A stretch of 64,000 bases of DNA, taken from UBA11574 sp963752565 (lineage in GTDB: Bacteria; Desulfobacterota; Desulfobacteria; Desulfobacterales; UBA11574). Of the stretch, positions 19,352 through 26,720 are shown piece by piece. The DNA lies in assembly GCA_963752565.1 (NCBI GenBank), contig CAVVZC010000021.1, forward strand, positions 62,001-126,000, written 5' to 3'. Within the stretch, counting starts at the first letter, position 1. Every line of letters starts with the position of its first letter. The translations under genes and the position numbers were made by a program. A model generated the notes under the pieces. It did no database searches. It was not told where the DNA came from and worked only from the letters and a program-made list of their open reading frames with translations.

Positions 19352-19711
19352 GTCGGTTTTATTAAAGGTTTAAAATTGAATTCCCCGCTGCTTGTTGGAG
19401 AAAAGCGAAAATCTCGCCTACCGGGATCGAATTGTAGTGGAGATTCCGTCTCTCGGAGCTGCGGGGATAAGAAATTTAGCCCGCTGGCGGCGAGTCAACC
19501 TTTCTAAAATTTAAGCGGCGTAGCCGATATCGATAAAAATTACCATATATATATCAAAAACAATCCATTCAGTCAACCCGCCGAATTTGTATAATTATAC
19601 AAAATTTAAAAGAGGTTACGTACTTGTTACAATGGACATTGGAGGTTGGATTTAACCAACCTTTGGTTCGATCATTCATTTTGATGAAACCATTATTGAT
19701 TAATTATGGTT
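19352..19711. other. Intergenic region with structured, repeat-like segment and palindromes
   Basis: No gene seen. At about 19380-19500, CCCCGC and GCGGGG arms enclose further pairing segments (AATCTC with GAGATT), so a folded RNA or decayed repeat upstream of the HD gene is possible. TGTTGGAGAAAAGCGAAAAT near 19393-19412 resembles the TGTTGGAGCGAAGCGGAAAT repeat found near 55.7 and 58.6-59.1 kb. Further right are AGGTTGG/CCAACCT (19643-19662), a perfect 18-bp palindrome TTTGTATAATTATACAAA (19586-19603), and ATGAAACCAT/ATGGTTTCAT (19684-19715) overlapping the SET gene's stop. No T-run follows, so none is a convincing terminator. Confidence 0.5.
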
Positions 19712-20131
19712 TCATTTGTCGTTTTCAGGCGTGCATTCACGTGTCTCCCACCAATCTTTGCCATAATTGATAAACAGCTGTTCACCGGCAGAGACATCTT
19801 TTATTGTATGGAAAACGATCAGGTCCCGCTCCGTATCGTGCCAGTATTCGGTATTGTGTTCATCAGAGTGATTAAAAATACTTCCACATCCAAGCGGAAG
19901 CGAGTAGCATTCAGACGATTCTTTTGAATCATCATCATCCGCAGCGACACTATAGACGTAGTCGTCTATAATACCCGAGCAGTCTTTCTTTCTAACACGC
20001 AAGTGATAGCATTCTTCCAGTGTTGTATCTGCCGGAATATATTCGGTAGCGAAAACGCCGTGGCCGAATTTACAAGGTGCCACAACCAGATCGGGGTGTC
20101 TAAATAATGGTTGAGATAAGTGTTTGTTCAT
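19712..20131 (-). CDS. SET-domain protein (putative protein-lysine methyltransferase)
   Basis: A compact SET-domain protein of about 139 residues. The SET hallmarks are present in order: GHGVFATEYIPADT near the N-terminus, GSIFNHSDEHNTEYWHD (NHS motif, cofactor and active-site knot), and GEQLFINYGKDWW at the C-terminus with the conserved Tyr of the GE...INYG element. SET proteins transfer methyl groups from AdoMet to lysines; the bacterial target is unknown. I chose ATG at 20131 because GGAAAGGA lies just before it; in-frame ATGs at 20152 and 20164 would add 7 or 11 residues. A 17-bp sequence related to the inverted repeat at 24379 lies just upstream. Confidence 0.85.
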   Translation of the reverse strand: MNKHLSQPLFRHPDLVVAPCKFGHGVFATEYIPADTTLEECYHLRVRKKDCSGIIDDYVYSVAADDDDSKESSECYSLPLGCGSIFNHSDEHNTEYWHDTERDLIVFHTIKDVSAGEQLFINYGKDWWETRECTPENDK

Positions 20132-20162
20132 GTTTCCTTTCCGGTGCTTCATCGTGATGATC

Positions 20163-20179
20163 ACCTAAATTGAGCGATT
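20163..20179. repeat. Solo repeat end related to the 24170-24379 element
   Basis: ACCTAAATTGAGCGATT matches 16 of 17 positions of the reverse complement of 24363-24379. The two copies face each other and bracket 4.2 kb holding the YkgJ-like gene, the CI-like repressor, two small genes and hisHF. Confidence 0.55.
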
Positions 20180-20696
20180 GCTGATATGCCCGAAATCATT
20201 GTCCAATTTTTTCATACATTCGACTTTTATCCCATTGATACAGGCGTGGTCAATAAAAATAGAATCTATTTCAGTTGTTGGCCGATAAACTTTTCACTAA
20301 GAGATTTGCATCTATATTTTAAATATTATTGAAAATATATAATGTAAATATCATATAAGGGGATTTTGTAAAAATAGCCAAGGACCGCGGGTGTAAGTCT
20401 GTGGATGTTGAACGGTATATCATCGTCGTCCATTGGCAAATCATTAAAACAATGATAAAAGGGTGTCGTATTTAACAATTATACGTGTTCACGAGGAAGC
20501 CCACCCCGTGCACGTACTAAGAATTTATATCCTTGAGTGGTAAATTTACAGAATCGTGATAGCGGAGTTTTAAGAAATGAAAAAAGGTTTTATGTTTAAA
20601 TCCCTGCGGTGGTTGTTGTGCTAAATTGATATCCATTTTTTTTATGATAATGTACAAAATTTTAATTAAGAGAGAAATTTATAGATTTGAACAATA
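20165..20696. other. AT-rich intergenic region with a bulged hairpin
   Basis: No convincing gene. At 20483-20515 ACGTG-TT-CACG pairs with CGTGCACGT around a 13-nt loop containing AGGA. A 15-codon frame with a fair ribosome binding site (GGAG) begins at the ATG of 20577 (MKKGFMFKSLRWLLC), possibly the remnant of a gene start; I do not call it a gene. AT content is high, as expected for a regulatory or horizontally acquired stretch. Confidence 0.5.
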
Positions 20697-21320
20697 ATGA
20701 TGAATTCTTATCAGAGAGAACAGATAGTAACATTGAATATGGTATGCCGTCACCTAAAGACGATTTCCGTAACGGAAAAACAGCGACTTTTATCGCAAAT
20801 TTCTGATTATCTGCTGTTTCGTGATGAAGTGGACGCATTTCTTGGCGGTCATTTTGAAAACATCTGCACCCAAAAGTGTTATCAAAGCAAAATAAGTGCT
20901 TGTTGTTCCCGTGAAGGTATCATCACGTTTTTCGCAGATGTGGTGGTGAACTTACTGGTATCGAATGAAACGGAAATCAAAGCCTTGGCGAGGGTCCTTA
21001 GAAAGCCCAATGATGGATTTAAATGCATTTATCTGGGTGGTCATGGGTGCATGTGGCGAATCAAGCCTATCATCTGTGAGATGTTTCTTTGTGATCCGGC
21101 TAAAGATTCGGTATTCAAAGAAAAACCTTTGACGAATAAATTATGGCTGGAATTGAAGCAGCGCGAGAAACATTACCGGTGGCCTGACCGACCGGTACTT
21201 TTTGATGATCTTGAAAAATATTTTATGACTGCGGGATATTCTTCCCCGCTCATGTATCTTAATAACAGCCCTGGACTTTTGCGCGTGAAAGAACTGGCCA
21301 AGAAAAGCAATCAGAAATAA
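20697..21320 (+). CDS. YkgJ-like cysteine-cluster protein
   Basis: A 207-residue protein whose cysteine spacing resembles the YkgJ/UPF0153 family (putative metal chelators): C-x3-C-x7-CC at about 57-70 (CTQKCYQSKISACC), then C-x7-GC (CIYLGGHGC) followed by RIKPIICEMFLC, the usual RP-x-C region. The remaining sequence is helical and unremarkable. Function is unknown; members may bind zinc or an Fe-S cluster. It follows a 530-bp AT-rich gap and precedes the CI-like repressor. An extra ATG (codon 2) could equally be the start. Hits in sulfate reducers would be expected, but I cannot check. Confidence 0.65.
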   Translation: MMNSYQREQIVTLNMVCRHLKTISVTEKQRLLSQISDYLLFRDEVDAFLGGHFENICTQKCYQSKISACCSREGIITFFADVVVNLLVSNETEIKALARVLRKPNDGFKCIYLGGHGCMWRIKPIICEMFLCDPAKDSVFKEKPLTNKLWLELKQREKHYRWPDRPVLFDDLEKYFMTAGYSSPLMYLNNSPGLLRVKELAKKSNQK

Positions 21321-21414
21321 TCGTAACATCCTATTTGCCCATTATATAGGTTCATGCAGTTTTTTCTTTTGGGCAACTTTTTTTTAAAAAAGTGTTGCAA
21401 TTTATAAAATTATA

Positions 21415-21440
21415 TGTTTAGTAAAATAAACATTTTGATT
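21415..21440. promoter_or_regulatory. Candidate operator upstream of the CI-like repressor
   Basis: TGTTTA-GTAAAA-TAAACA (21415-21432) is a perfect 6-bp dyad. Its right part reads on as ATAAACATTTTGATT, nearly repeated at 22148-22161 (ATAAACATTTGATT) before the 54-codon gene. Shared sites suggest the repressor controls itself and the small gene. Binding is inferred, not shown. Confidence 0.4.
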
Positions 21441-21466
21441 TCAACCTTTATGTTCAGGGAATGAAT

Positions 21467-22120
21467 ATGGTCGCACATAGATTTGAATCCTTTTTACAAC
21501 GGGTTTTTGAAGCCACCGGGATCGCTTCGCAAACTGAATTGGCGTCTGCTCTGAATGTCAACCGATCAGCGATCACGCAAGCCCGGAAAAAGGATTCCAT
21601 ACCGGACAAATGGATATTGAAGCTGTATCGAACCTTCGGTTTAAGCCCTGACTGGATAGAAACCGGCTATGGCCCGACCTTTCTGAAGCAATCTGATCCA
21701 AGCGACTCTCTTTTTAAAAATGTTCCAAAGGTTAAAGCCCGGTTGAGTGCGGGAGGCGGTTCTTTTGAAGTCGGATCTGAAATAAAAGGATATTACGGCT
21801 TCCGAAAGGACTGGCTGACAACCAAGGGAAACATAAATAAGATGGTCTTAATGGATATTTTTGGCAATAGTATGGAACCTGAAATAAAGGATGGAGATAC
21901 CGTACTTATCGATGAATCTCAAAAGGACATTTTAGCGGGCGCTATATATGCTGTTGGTATTGATGATACAATAATGGTCAAAAGGCTGGAAAAACATCCC
22001 AATAAATTGGTTTTACACAGTGATAACAAAGAATATTCTCCGATTTATCTTCAGGGCAGTGAAATAAACAGCATCCGTATTATTGGAAAAGTCATCTGGA
22101 CTTGCAGGGAATTCAGGTAA
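21467..22120 (+). CDS. CI/LexA-like repressor with S24 autopeptidase domain
   Basis: Two-domain phage-type repressor. Residues 1 to about 70 form a helix-turn-helix domain of the CI/Bet_HTH kind (SQTELASALNVNRSAITQARKK), followed by a linker and an S24 peptidase domain. The catalytic serine is in GNSMEPEI, the lysine in IMVKRLE, and the probable self-cleavage region is LSAGGG. Such proteins cleave themselves under RecA*-stimulated SOS conditions or on another signal, derepressing their targets. AGGGA is 8 bp before the ATG at 21467, so I prefer this to the ATG two codons earlier (21461). Candidate operators lie on both sides of the gene. No integrase or structural phage gene is nearby, so it is either a prophage remnant or a stand-alone regulator. 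Confidence 0.88.
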   Translation: MVAHRFESFLQRVFEATGIASQTELASALNVNRSAITQARKKDSIPDKWILKLYRTFGLSPDWIETGYGPTFLKQSDPSDSLFKNVPKVKARLSAGGGSFEVGSEIKGYYGFRKDWLTTKGNINKMVLMDIFGNSMEPEIKDGDTVLIDESQKDILAGAIYAVGIDDTIMVKRLEKHPNKLVLHSDNKEYSPIYLQGSEINSIRIIGKVIWTCREFR

Positions 22121-22147
22121 TTTTTTTTGCTCTTGAAGTTAATAAAT

Positions 22148-22180
22148 ATAAACATTTGATTATAAATATAAACTCATGGG
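22148..22180. promoter_or_regulatory. Repeated ATAAA-type boxes upstream of the 54-codon gene
   Basis: ATAAACATTTGATT (22148-22161), then ATAAATATAAACT, repeats the word found at 21426-21440. The boxes lie 10-40 bp before the small gene's ATG, where a bound repressor would block transcription or initiation. Confidence 0.35.
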
Positions 22181-22190
22181 AGGGTGAAAA

Positions 22191-22355
22191 ATGACGATCC
22201 AAAACTATTATTCAGATTATCATGAAAGCTATGAATATCATGGAAACACTGCGGTTGAAATAACCCTTACAGAGAAGGGAGTTACAATCAAACGAGATTG
22301 GATATTTTTTGATTCTGTTAAGGAAGCCCAAGCTTTTTTTTATGAAAACAATTAG
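22191..22355 (+). CDS. Small protein of 54 residues downstream of the CI-like repressor
   Basis: ATG at 22191 is preceded by a strong ribosome binding site (GGGAGGG, 5 bp spacing). The predicted peptide starts MTIQNYYSDYHESYEYHG and ends EAQAFFYENN; it is acidic and rich in aromatic residues, with a beta-strand-like middle (TAVEITLTEKGVTIKRDW). I do not recognise a family. It looks like a small soluble beta/alpha protein. Candidate repressor boxes just upstream suggest that it belongs to the repressor's regulon. The codon use and strong start signal support a real gene despite its size. Confidence 0.6.
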   Translation: MTIQNYYSDYHESYEYHGNTAVEITLTEKGVTIKRDWIFFDSVKEAQAFFYENN

Positions 22356-22458
22356 GTTGATTTTCTATAGTGATTCTAAAAATTAAGCCGTTGGTCAACC
22401 CCCCAAAGTCGGATAAATGCTTCAGGAAACATCCGGGTTGGTGATTATGGAGGATACC

Positions 22459-22554
22459 ATGTTCGATAGAATTATTGATGGTTTGTTGGATTTTGTTTTT
22501 ATGGTTATGATTTTAATACTGTCAATCTTGGGAACGTTGGTTGTGGGCATGTAA
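22459..22554 (+). CDS. Single-pass small membrane protein of 31 residues
   Basis: ATG at 22459 follows TGGAGG at 5-6 bp spacing. The peptide has a short amphipathic start (MFDRIIDGLLDF) and then a continuous hydrophobic segment rich in Val, Met, Ile and Leu up to the stop at 22552-22554. It would be a membrane-inserted microprotein. Function is unknown. It lies 103 bp after the 54-residue gene on the same strand and 20 bp from the end of the convergent hisHF gene. A chance frame of this size is possible, but the ribosome binding site plus the clean membrane profile favour a real gene. Confidence 0.5.
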   Translation: MFDRIIDGLLDFVFMVMILILSILGTLVVGM

Positions 22555-22574
22555 TTTAATGCAATGTTCTCTGG

Positions 22575-24158
22575 TTAATTATGATTTGTTAACCGGATTT
22601 CAACTTTGTCTTTCAGATAATCTTTTACAGCCGCTATGGGCACTTCTTTTCTGTGAAAGATTCCGGCTGCTAATGCGGATTCTGCTTTTGTTATTGTAAA
22701 CACATCATAAAAATGCTCTACACATCCAGCACCGCTGGATGCAATGACCGGGATGGTTACGGCGTTTTTGACCGCATTGACAAGCTCAATATCATAACCC
22801 GAATTCGTACCGTCTTTATCGATACAGTTTAACAGTATTTCTCCGGCTCCCAGCTTTTCACATACCTGTGCAAGGGTTACGGCATCCAGATCTCTGCCCT
22901 CCCTACCGCCATTGATGGTACACTGATACCAGCAATACCCTTCTCCATTGGGCCCCTTGATATCTGTTTCAATCACATGATGGCCGACGTTATTCGGTGA
23001 CGATAGATAGACTCTTCGGGGGTCGATGGATACAACAACGGCCTGGGCACCATAGACTTCGGATATTTGTTCGATGGAACTTTTGCCGGTTATTTTGCCT
23101 GTCTTTACATATTCTTCAGCAATTAAGACCGCATCACTTCCAATGGAAATTTTATCTGCACCTGACCGAAAATAGGCTGAAGCAACCTCCAGAGCGGTAT
23201 ATGTCCTTCCCTTTAGATCGTTATAATCTCGAATACCACCACCGATGGTTAATGGGACAAAGACGTGTTCGGACGTCCGTTTTAATACCGATAACATGGG
23301 GATGTCTTCCAAAGGGAAATCCCTGAACCCTGTAATGTTCAGAAAAGTAATCTCATCGGCCCCTTCTTTGTAATACCTTTCGGCAAGTTCAACCGGATTA
23401 CCGAGGTTTCTGACATCGCTGTTTTCTCTGACATCGTATTGATCACCCTTTGTCACCACCAGATCTCCCTGGTCGTTGGATCGGACATCCAAGCAGGCGA
23501 TGATCCTTTTGGCCAGCCGGGTTTCACGGGAAACATAACTCAATGCTATTTGTTCACGGGGAGATTGGATAAAATTTTTTAGCAGTTTTATCCCTGCATT
23601 TCCACTCTTTTCCGGGTGGTACTGTGTTGCCGTGATGTTTTCTATTTGAATACTGCTTACAAACTCTAGACCATAGTTGGTTGTGGTCAAAACAACAGGG
23701 TCGTCTTCGGGTTCAACGTAGAATGAATGCACAAAATAAAACTTTTCATCACCCCGCAGCCCGTTGAAGATCTGGCTCGGTTTTTTTATGTTAACGCCAT
23801 TCCATCCAATATGTGGAACTGAAAGATCGATGTCGAATTTTTTTACCCGTCCTGAAAAAAAGCCCAAACCGCTTGTATCCGGAGCTTCTTCACTTTTTTC
23901 AAACAGAGCATGCAATCCCAAACATATGCCAAAGAACGGCCTGCCGGAGCGCAGGTAATCTTTTAATGGATTCACATATTGTTTTTGATACAGGATCCGC
24001 ATCATACTGCCGAAATTACCGACACCAGGGAAAACCAATTTTTCAGCGGACAAAATATCATCCACATCAGAGACAACTTTAACGTTGTCCCCAATACTTT
24101 CAATGGCATTGATGACGCTTCGAACATTGCCCGCGCCGTAATCTAATAGTGTAATCAT
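22575..24158 (-). CDS. hisHF: Imidazole glycerol phosphate synthase, fused HisH-HisF (HIS7 type)
   Basis: A 527-residue fusion of the glutamine amidotransferase (HisH, residues 1 to about 205) and the cyclase (HisF, about 215 to 527). It converts PRFAR plus glutamine-derived ammonia to imidazole glycerol phosphate and AICAR in histidine synthesis. The HisH triad is visible: Cys in GICLGLHALF, and His/Glu in QYHPEKSG. In HisF, ACLDVR at the barrel start and IDKDGTNSGYD carry the two catalytic aspartates. The long insertions (DQGDLVVTKGDQYDVRE; GPNGEGYCWYQCTINGG) are the ones found in yeast and plant HIS7, not in ordinary bacterial HisF. AGGAA precedes the ATG. No other his gene is adjacent. 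A repeat element begins 12 bp upstream. Confidence 0.93.
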   Translation of the reverse strand: MITLLDYGAGNVRSVINAIESIGDNVKVVSDVDDILSAEKLVFPGVGNFGSMMRILYQKQYVNPLKDYLRSGRPFFGICLGLHALFEKSEEAPDTSGLGFFSGRVKKFDIDLSVPHIGWNGVNIKKPSQIFNGLRGDEKFYFVHSFYVEPEDDPVVLTTTNYGLEFVSSIQIENITATQYHPEKSGNAGIKLLKNFIQSPREQIALSYVSRETRLAKRIIACLDVRSNDQGDLVVTKGDQYDVRENSDVRNLGNPVELAERYYKEGADEITFLNITGFRDFPLEDIPMLSVLKRTSEHVFVPLTIGGGIRDYNDLKGRTYTALEVASAYFRSGADKISIGSDAVLIAEEYVKTGKITGKSSIEQISEVYGAQAVVVSIDPRRVYLSSPNNVGHHVIETDIKGPNGEGYCWYQCTINGGREGRDLDAVTLAQVCEKLGAGEILLNCIDKDGTNSGYDIELVNAVKNAVTIPVIASSGAGCVEHFYDVFTITKAESALAAGIFHRKEVPIAAVKDYLKDKVEIRLTNHN

Positions 24159-24169
24159 GGGAAATTCCT

Positions 24170-24379
24170 ACCTAAGCTGAGCGTTTCAAATTTTTGAAAT
24201 GGGTAATTTAACAATATTTTTAAGGTATTCTGACATTTTGAATTTCAATAATTTGAAACCCTTTGGGATTTCCAATTTCACCGCATTTACTGCGTCAGAT
24301 GCCGTTCCGCATAGACGACTATAGCGAAACAACATCTTCCTTGTATCTGCGACAAACTTGAAAATCGCTCAACTTAGGT
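24170..24379. mobile_element. MITE-like 210-bp element with terminal inverted repeats
   Basis: The left end ACCTAAGCTGAGCG and the right end CGCTCAACTTAGGT are inverted repeats (13 of 14 positions), and the similarity continues inward (TTTCAAATTT versus TTTTCAAGTTT). No open frame lies inside, so this is a non-autonomous element or an intergenic repeat. No clear target-site duplication is visible. It sits just upstream of hisHF and could carry or disrupt its promoter. Confidence 0.5.
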
Positions 24380-24877
24380 CTTATATTTTTTTTGGATTCG
24401 GTCACAAAATCTATTCTGCTTTAACTTAAAATAACTGTGGCCAATGATCAAGCATCATTTTAACCTCTTTCGCTCGATTGAGGTTTAAAACATCACGTGC
24501 ATCAATTCAGTCCTTTAAAAAAATTGGCGCACTTAAAGCTTACTTTAACAAATAATCTATTATTGCAAAAATAATTCCAATTGATGACCCAAAAAATGTG
24601 TCTTGAAGAATCATTAAATGAAATCATATTAACAGATTATAGGACCTCAGAGCCTCCATTATTGACATTTTTCCTTAAGTGAGCATTTTATTACTACATG
24701 GTGGTATTTTCTGTTGGGTTCAATTGTGCCTTTTTAATTCGGTTTCAGATATTTTTTCAAAATACAACTGCTCATAGGAGGGGAAAAACGTTTTCTTTAC
24801 GTCGTATTTAAGGATAAGATTGTTGAAAACCGGATTAGGGATTTAAATGAATATATTTATCATTATAGGTACTTAAA
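24380..24877. other. AT-rich intergenic region, no gene seen
   Basis: About 500 bp with stops in all frames and high AT content. A TTGACA-like box occurs near 24663, without a convincing -10 at proper spacing. It probably contains the promoter of the 434-residue gene at 24878. Confidence 0.5.
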
Positions 24878-26182
24878 ATGTACTCAAAAATAAAAACATC
24901 CAGCCATCAACGGGTTGAATTAAATGAAGAGATATTAAAAAAAATTCTTAAAAGAATTTCCAGTGGCAGGGTATCAAAGGTGGCTGATGATATCGGTCTG
25001 CCATACGATTTGGTATATAATCTGGTGCACGGAAGGATTAACTCTCTTTCAGCAGAGAATTATAAATTGATTTTTGGTGAAGAGCCGCCGAAACAGGCTG
25101 TAAAAAGAGTTAATGGCAAATATTTTAGAGAAATGGTCCAGTTGTGGTTGTTTTTGAATGGCGATGTGTCAGAAGCGGATCTTTACAGGGAATTCTACCG
25201 AGATAAAAAAGTTAAGAAGGTCGACTATAGAATTTTCAGTGAGGTGACCCAGACCGTTGAGAAAAAAATAGAACACGCCATGGAACAAAAATTTATCGAT
25301 CAGGGATTTGACGGGTTTGACATAATAGAACTGATAAGAGAACTTTATTTAATTGAGAAACAAGAGCGCGTCCTTTATAAAGATATAAAGCCGATTTTAA
25401 AATTTTTAGCAGAGACTTTGAAAATAAATCCGACACGCATATTAAATCAGTGGTTTGTTCGCTATGAAGACGGTGAATTAAAAACGGTAAGTAAAAAGGT
25501 ATGTGATAATGCGCTGGAACTTAAAAAAAGAACAGAGAGTGCCCTGCGTTCAGGTTCAAAATACGAGGTTGAAAAAATCCGGGAAGAAATCTATGGGAAA
25601 AAAACGGGGTATACATTGTTTTCCGAGATTGAAGAGGAACTGGAATTTTTAAGAAAAATTGGAGGGAAAAACCCCAGACAATATTTGGGAAGAAGTGTCA
25701 GTCATTATAAAAAATCAAGACTTAAAAGAATCGCTTCCTGGAGGGCTTTGAAAATTAAAGACGCGTGTTTTGACCTCATTGATGATCATCCCGAACTCGC
25801 TCTTAAATCTCTTCCAAATTATCATCGAAGAGCAAAGCTAAAAAAACTGATGACGGTTTTAAAATCGTATTCCATTTCGAAGGTAATAAAAAACGATGAG
25901 GACATAGAAAGATCTATTTTAATGCCCGCATATGATCATGAACAATACAATACGGATGAGTATGGATTGATAAGTCTAAATAAAGCAGGATATTTTTTGG
26001 GGATGAGTAAAACCGCCTTCGACTTGTTGGTTTCAGAACATCTTGATGTATTCAGAAGAATTGGGACATATAATAAAGAATGGTACCTACCATATCTATA
26101 TCTAAAAAAAATCAAAGAAAAAAATGGATTTGATATCGTAAAAGCGAAATATGAAATGCTGGCAAAAAAATATAAAACCTGA
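24878..26182 (+). CDS. Lysine-rich hypothetical protein with predicted helix-turn-helix at both ends
   Basis: I do not recognise the family. The 434-residue protein is very basic and rich in Lys, Ile and Leu. Residues about 25-60 read as a helix-turn-helix (RVSKVADDIGLPYDLVYNLVHG). The C-terminal ~75 residues read as a second one of excisionase/MerR type (SLNKAGYFLGMSKTAFDLLVSEH, with a wing ending in YLPYLYLKKIKEKNG). The helical middle is rich in charged residues and contains KKTGYTLFSEIEEELEFLRK. DNA binding is therefore likely, and a role with a mobile or repeated DNA element is possible but unproven. ATG at 24878 has a modest AGG upstream. It stands alone between AT-rich gaps; a 43-bp repeat follows 28 bp after its stop. 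Confidence 0.6.
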   Translation: MYSKIKTSSHQRVELNEEILKKILKRISSGRVSKVADDIGLPYDLVYNLVHGRINSLSAENYKLIFGEEPPKQAVKRVNGKYFREMVQLWLFLNGDVSEADLYREFYRDKKVKKVDYRIFSEVTQTVEKKIEHAMEQKFIDQGFDGFDIIELIRELYLIEKQERVLYKDIKPILKFLAETLKINPTRILNQWFVRYEDGELKTVSKKVCDNALELKKRTESALRSGSKYEVEKIREEIYGKKTGYTLFSEIEEELEFLRKIGGKNPRQYLGRSVSHYKKSRLKRIASWRALKIKDACFDLIDDHPELALKSLPNYHRRAKLKKLMTVLKSYSISKVIKNDEDIERSILMPAYDHEQYNTDEYGLISLNKAGYFLGMSKTAFDLLVSEHLDVFRRIGTYNKEWYLPYLYLKKIKEKNGFDIVKAKYEMLAKKYKT

Positions 26183-26210
26183 ATTTTAAAAGCGTCGGGT
26201 TTGCCTTTTA

Positions 26211-26253
26211 TGCAAGTTGAGTTTGCGAATTCCCGCTTGCGGGGGCGCAGGGC
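26211..26253. repeat. 43-bp dispersed repeat, copy 1
   Basis: Matches 46777-46819 at 41 of 43 positions. It contains two nested hairpins, GCAAG...CTTGC-like and CCCGC-TT-GCGGG. Both copies lie 28 bp downstream of a gene's stop codon on the + strand, and both are in the same orientation. Confidence 0.65.
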
Positions 26254-26355
26254 ATACAGCCTTGCTATATAAAGCGGAATAAACTTCCGTATACTACCGA
26301 AGCTGCCATGCAATCCTTTGATTATAACTGAAACACCAGACAATCACAACTTTGC

Positions 26356-26643
26356 TTAAGCCGAACCTTCAACCATTTCCATAAACTTCTGCTGCATTTT
26401 TTGGGCAACCTGTATTCGATCATGTCCTTCACCCAGCCGTTGTCCCAGAAGTTTTCCTGCATCCACCGCAGCCTTCATCACTTCCGGTTGTTTGGTTACG
26501 TTGGGAATCATTTCCTCTGTGATCTTTACGCCGACTCCGTAAAGCATATGGGGAACACCCACCTTTATGAGTCGGAGGCTTTCATATGCCCCGATAGCGG
26601 GATTTCCACTTCGCTCCAACAAGGCACTCAAGGGCGAAGCCAT
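26356..26643 (-). pseudogene. C-terminal gene fragment (flavodoxin/oxidoreductase-like) interrupted by repeat DNA
   Basis: The open frame of 95 codons starts in repeat DNA: its first ~20 residues (MASPLSALLERSGNPAIG) are translated from the TGTTGGAGCGAAGC-type repeat at 26589-26624 and the adjacent hairpin. The rest, from ESLRLIKVGVPHMLYG to KMQQKFMEMVEG, looks like the C-terminus of a real protein. VGVKITEEMIPNV resembles C-termini of flavodoxin-fold reductases, but I am not sure. I read it as a gene whose 5' part has been lost or replaced by repeat DNA. Confidence 0.4.
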
Positions 26644-26660
26644 CCCGCCAAGGCGGGATT
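26589..26660. repeat. TGTTGGAG-type palindromic repeat plus CCCGCC/GGCGGG hairpin
   Basis: On the minus strand it contains TGTTGGAGCGAAGTGGAAAT followed by CCCGCTATCGGGG, the same unit as at 55.7 and 58.6-59.1 kb, and next to it TCCCGCC-AA-GGCGGGA. It lacks the 25-bp insert seen in two other copies. Confidence 0.6.
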
Positions 26661-26720
26661 ACGAGTCCTTAATAACAAAATAGATGGAAGCGCCAGGCTC
26701 GCCCTTTGGAGTGAACATTG

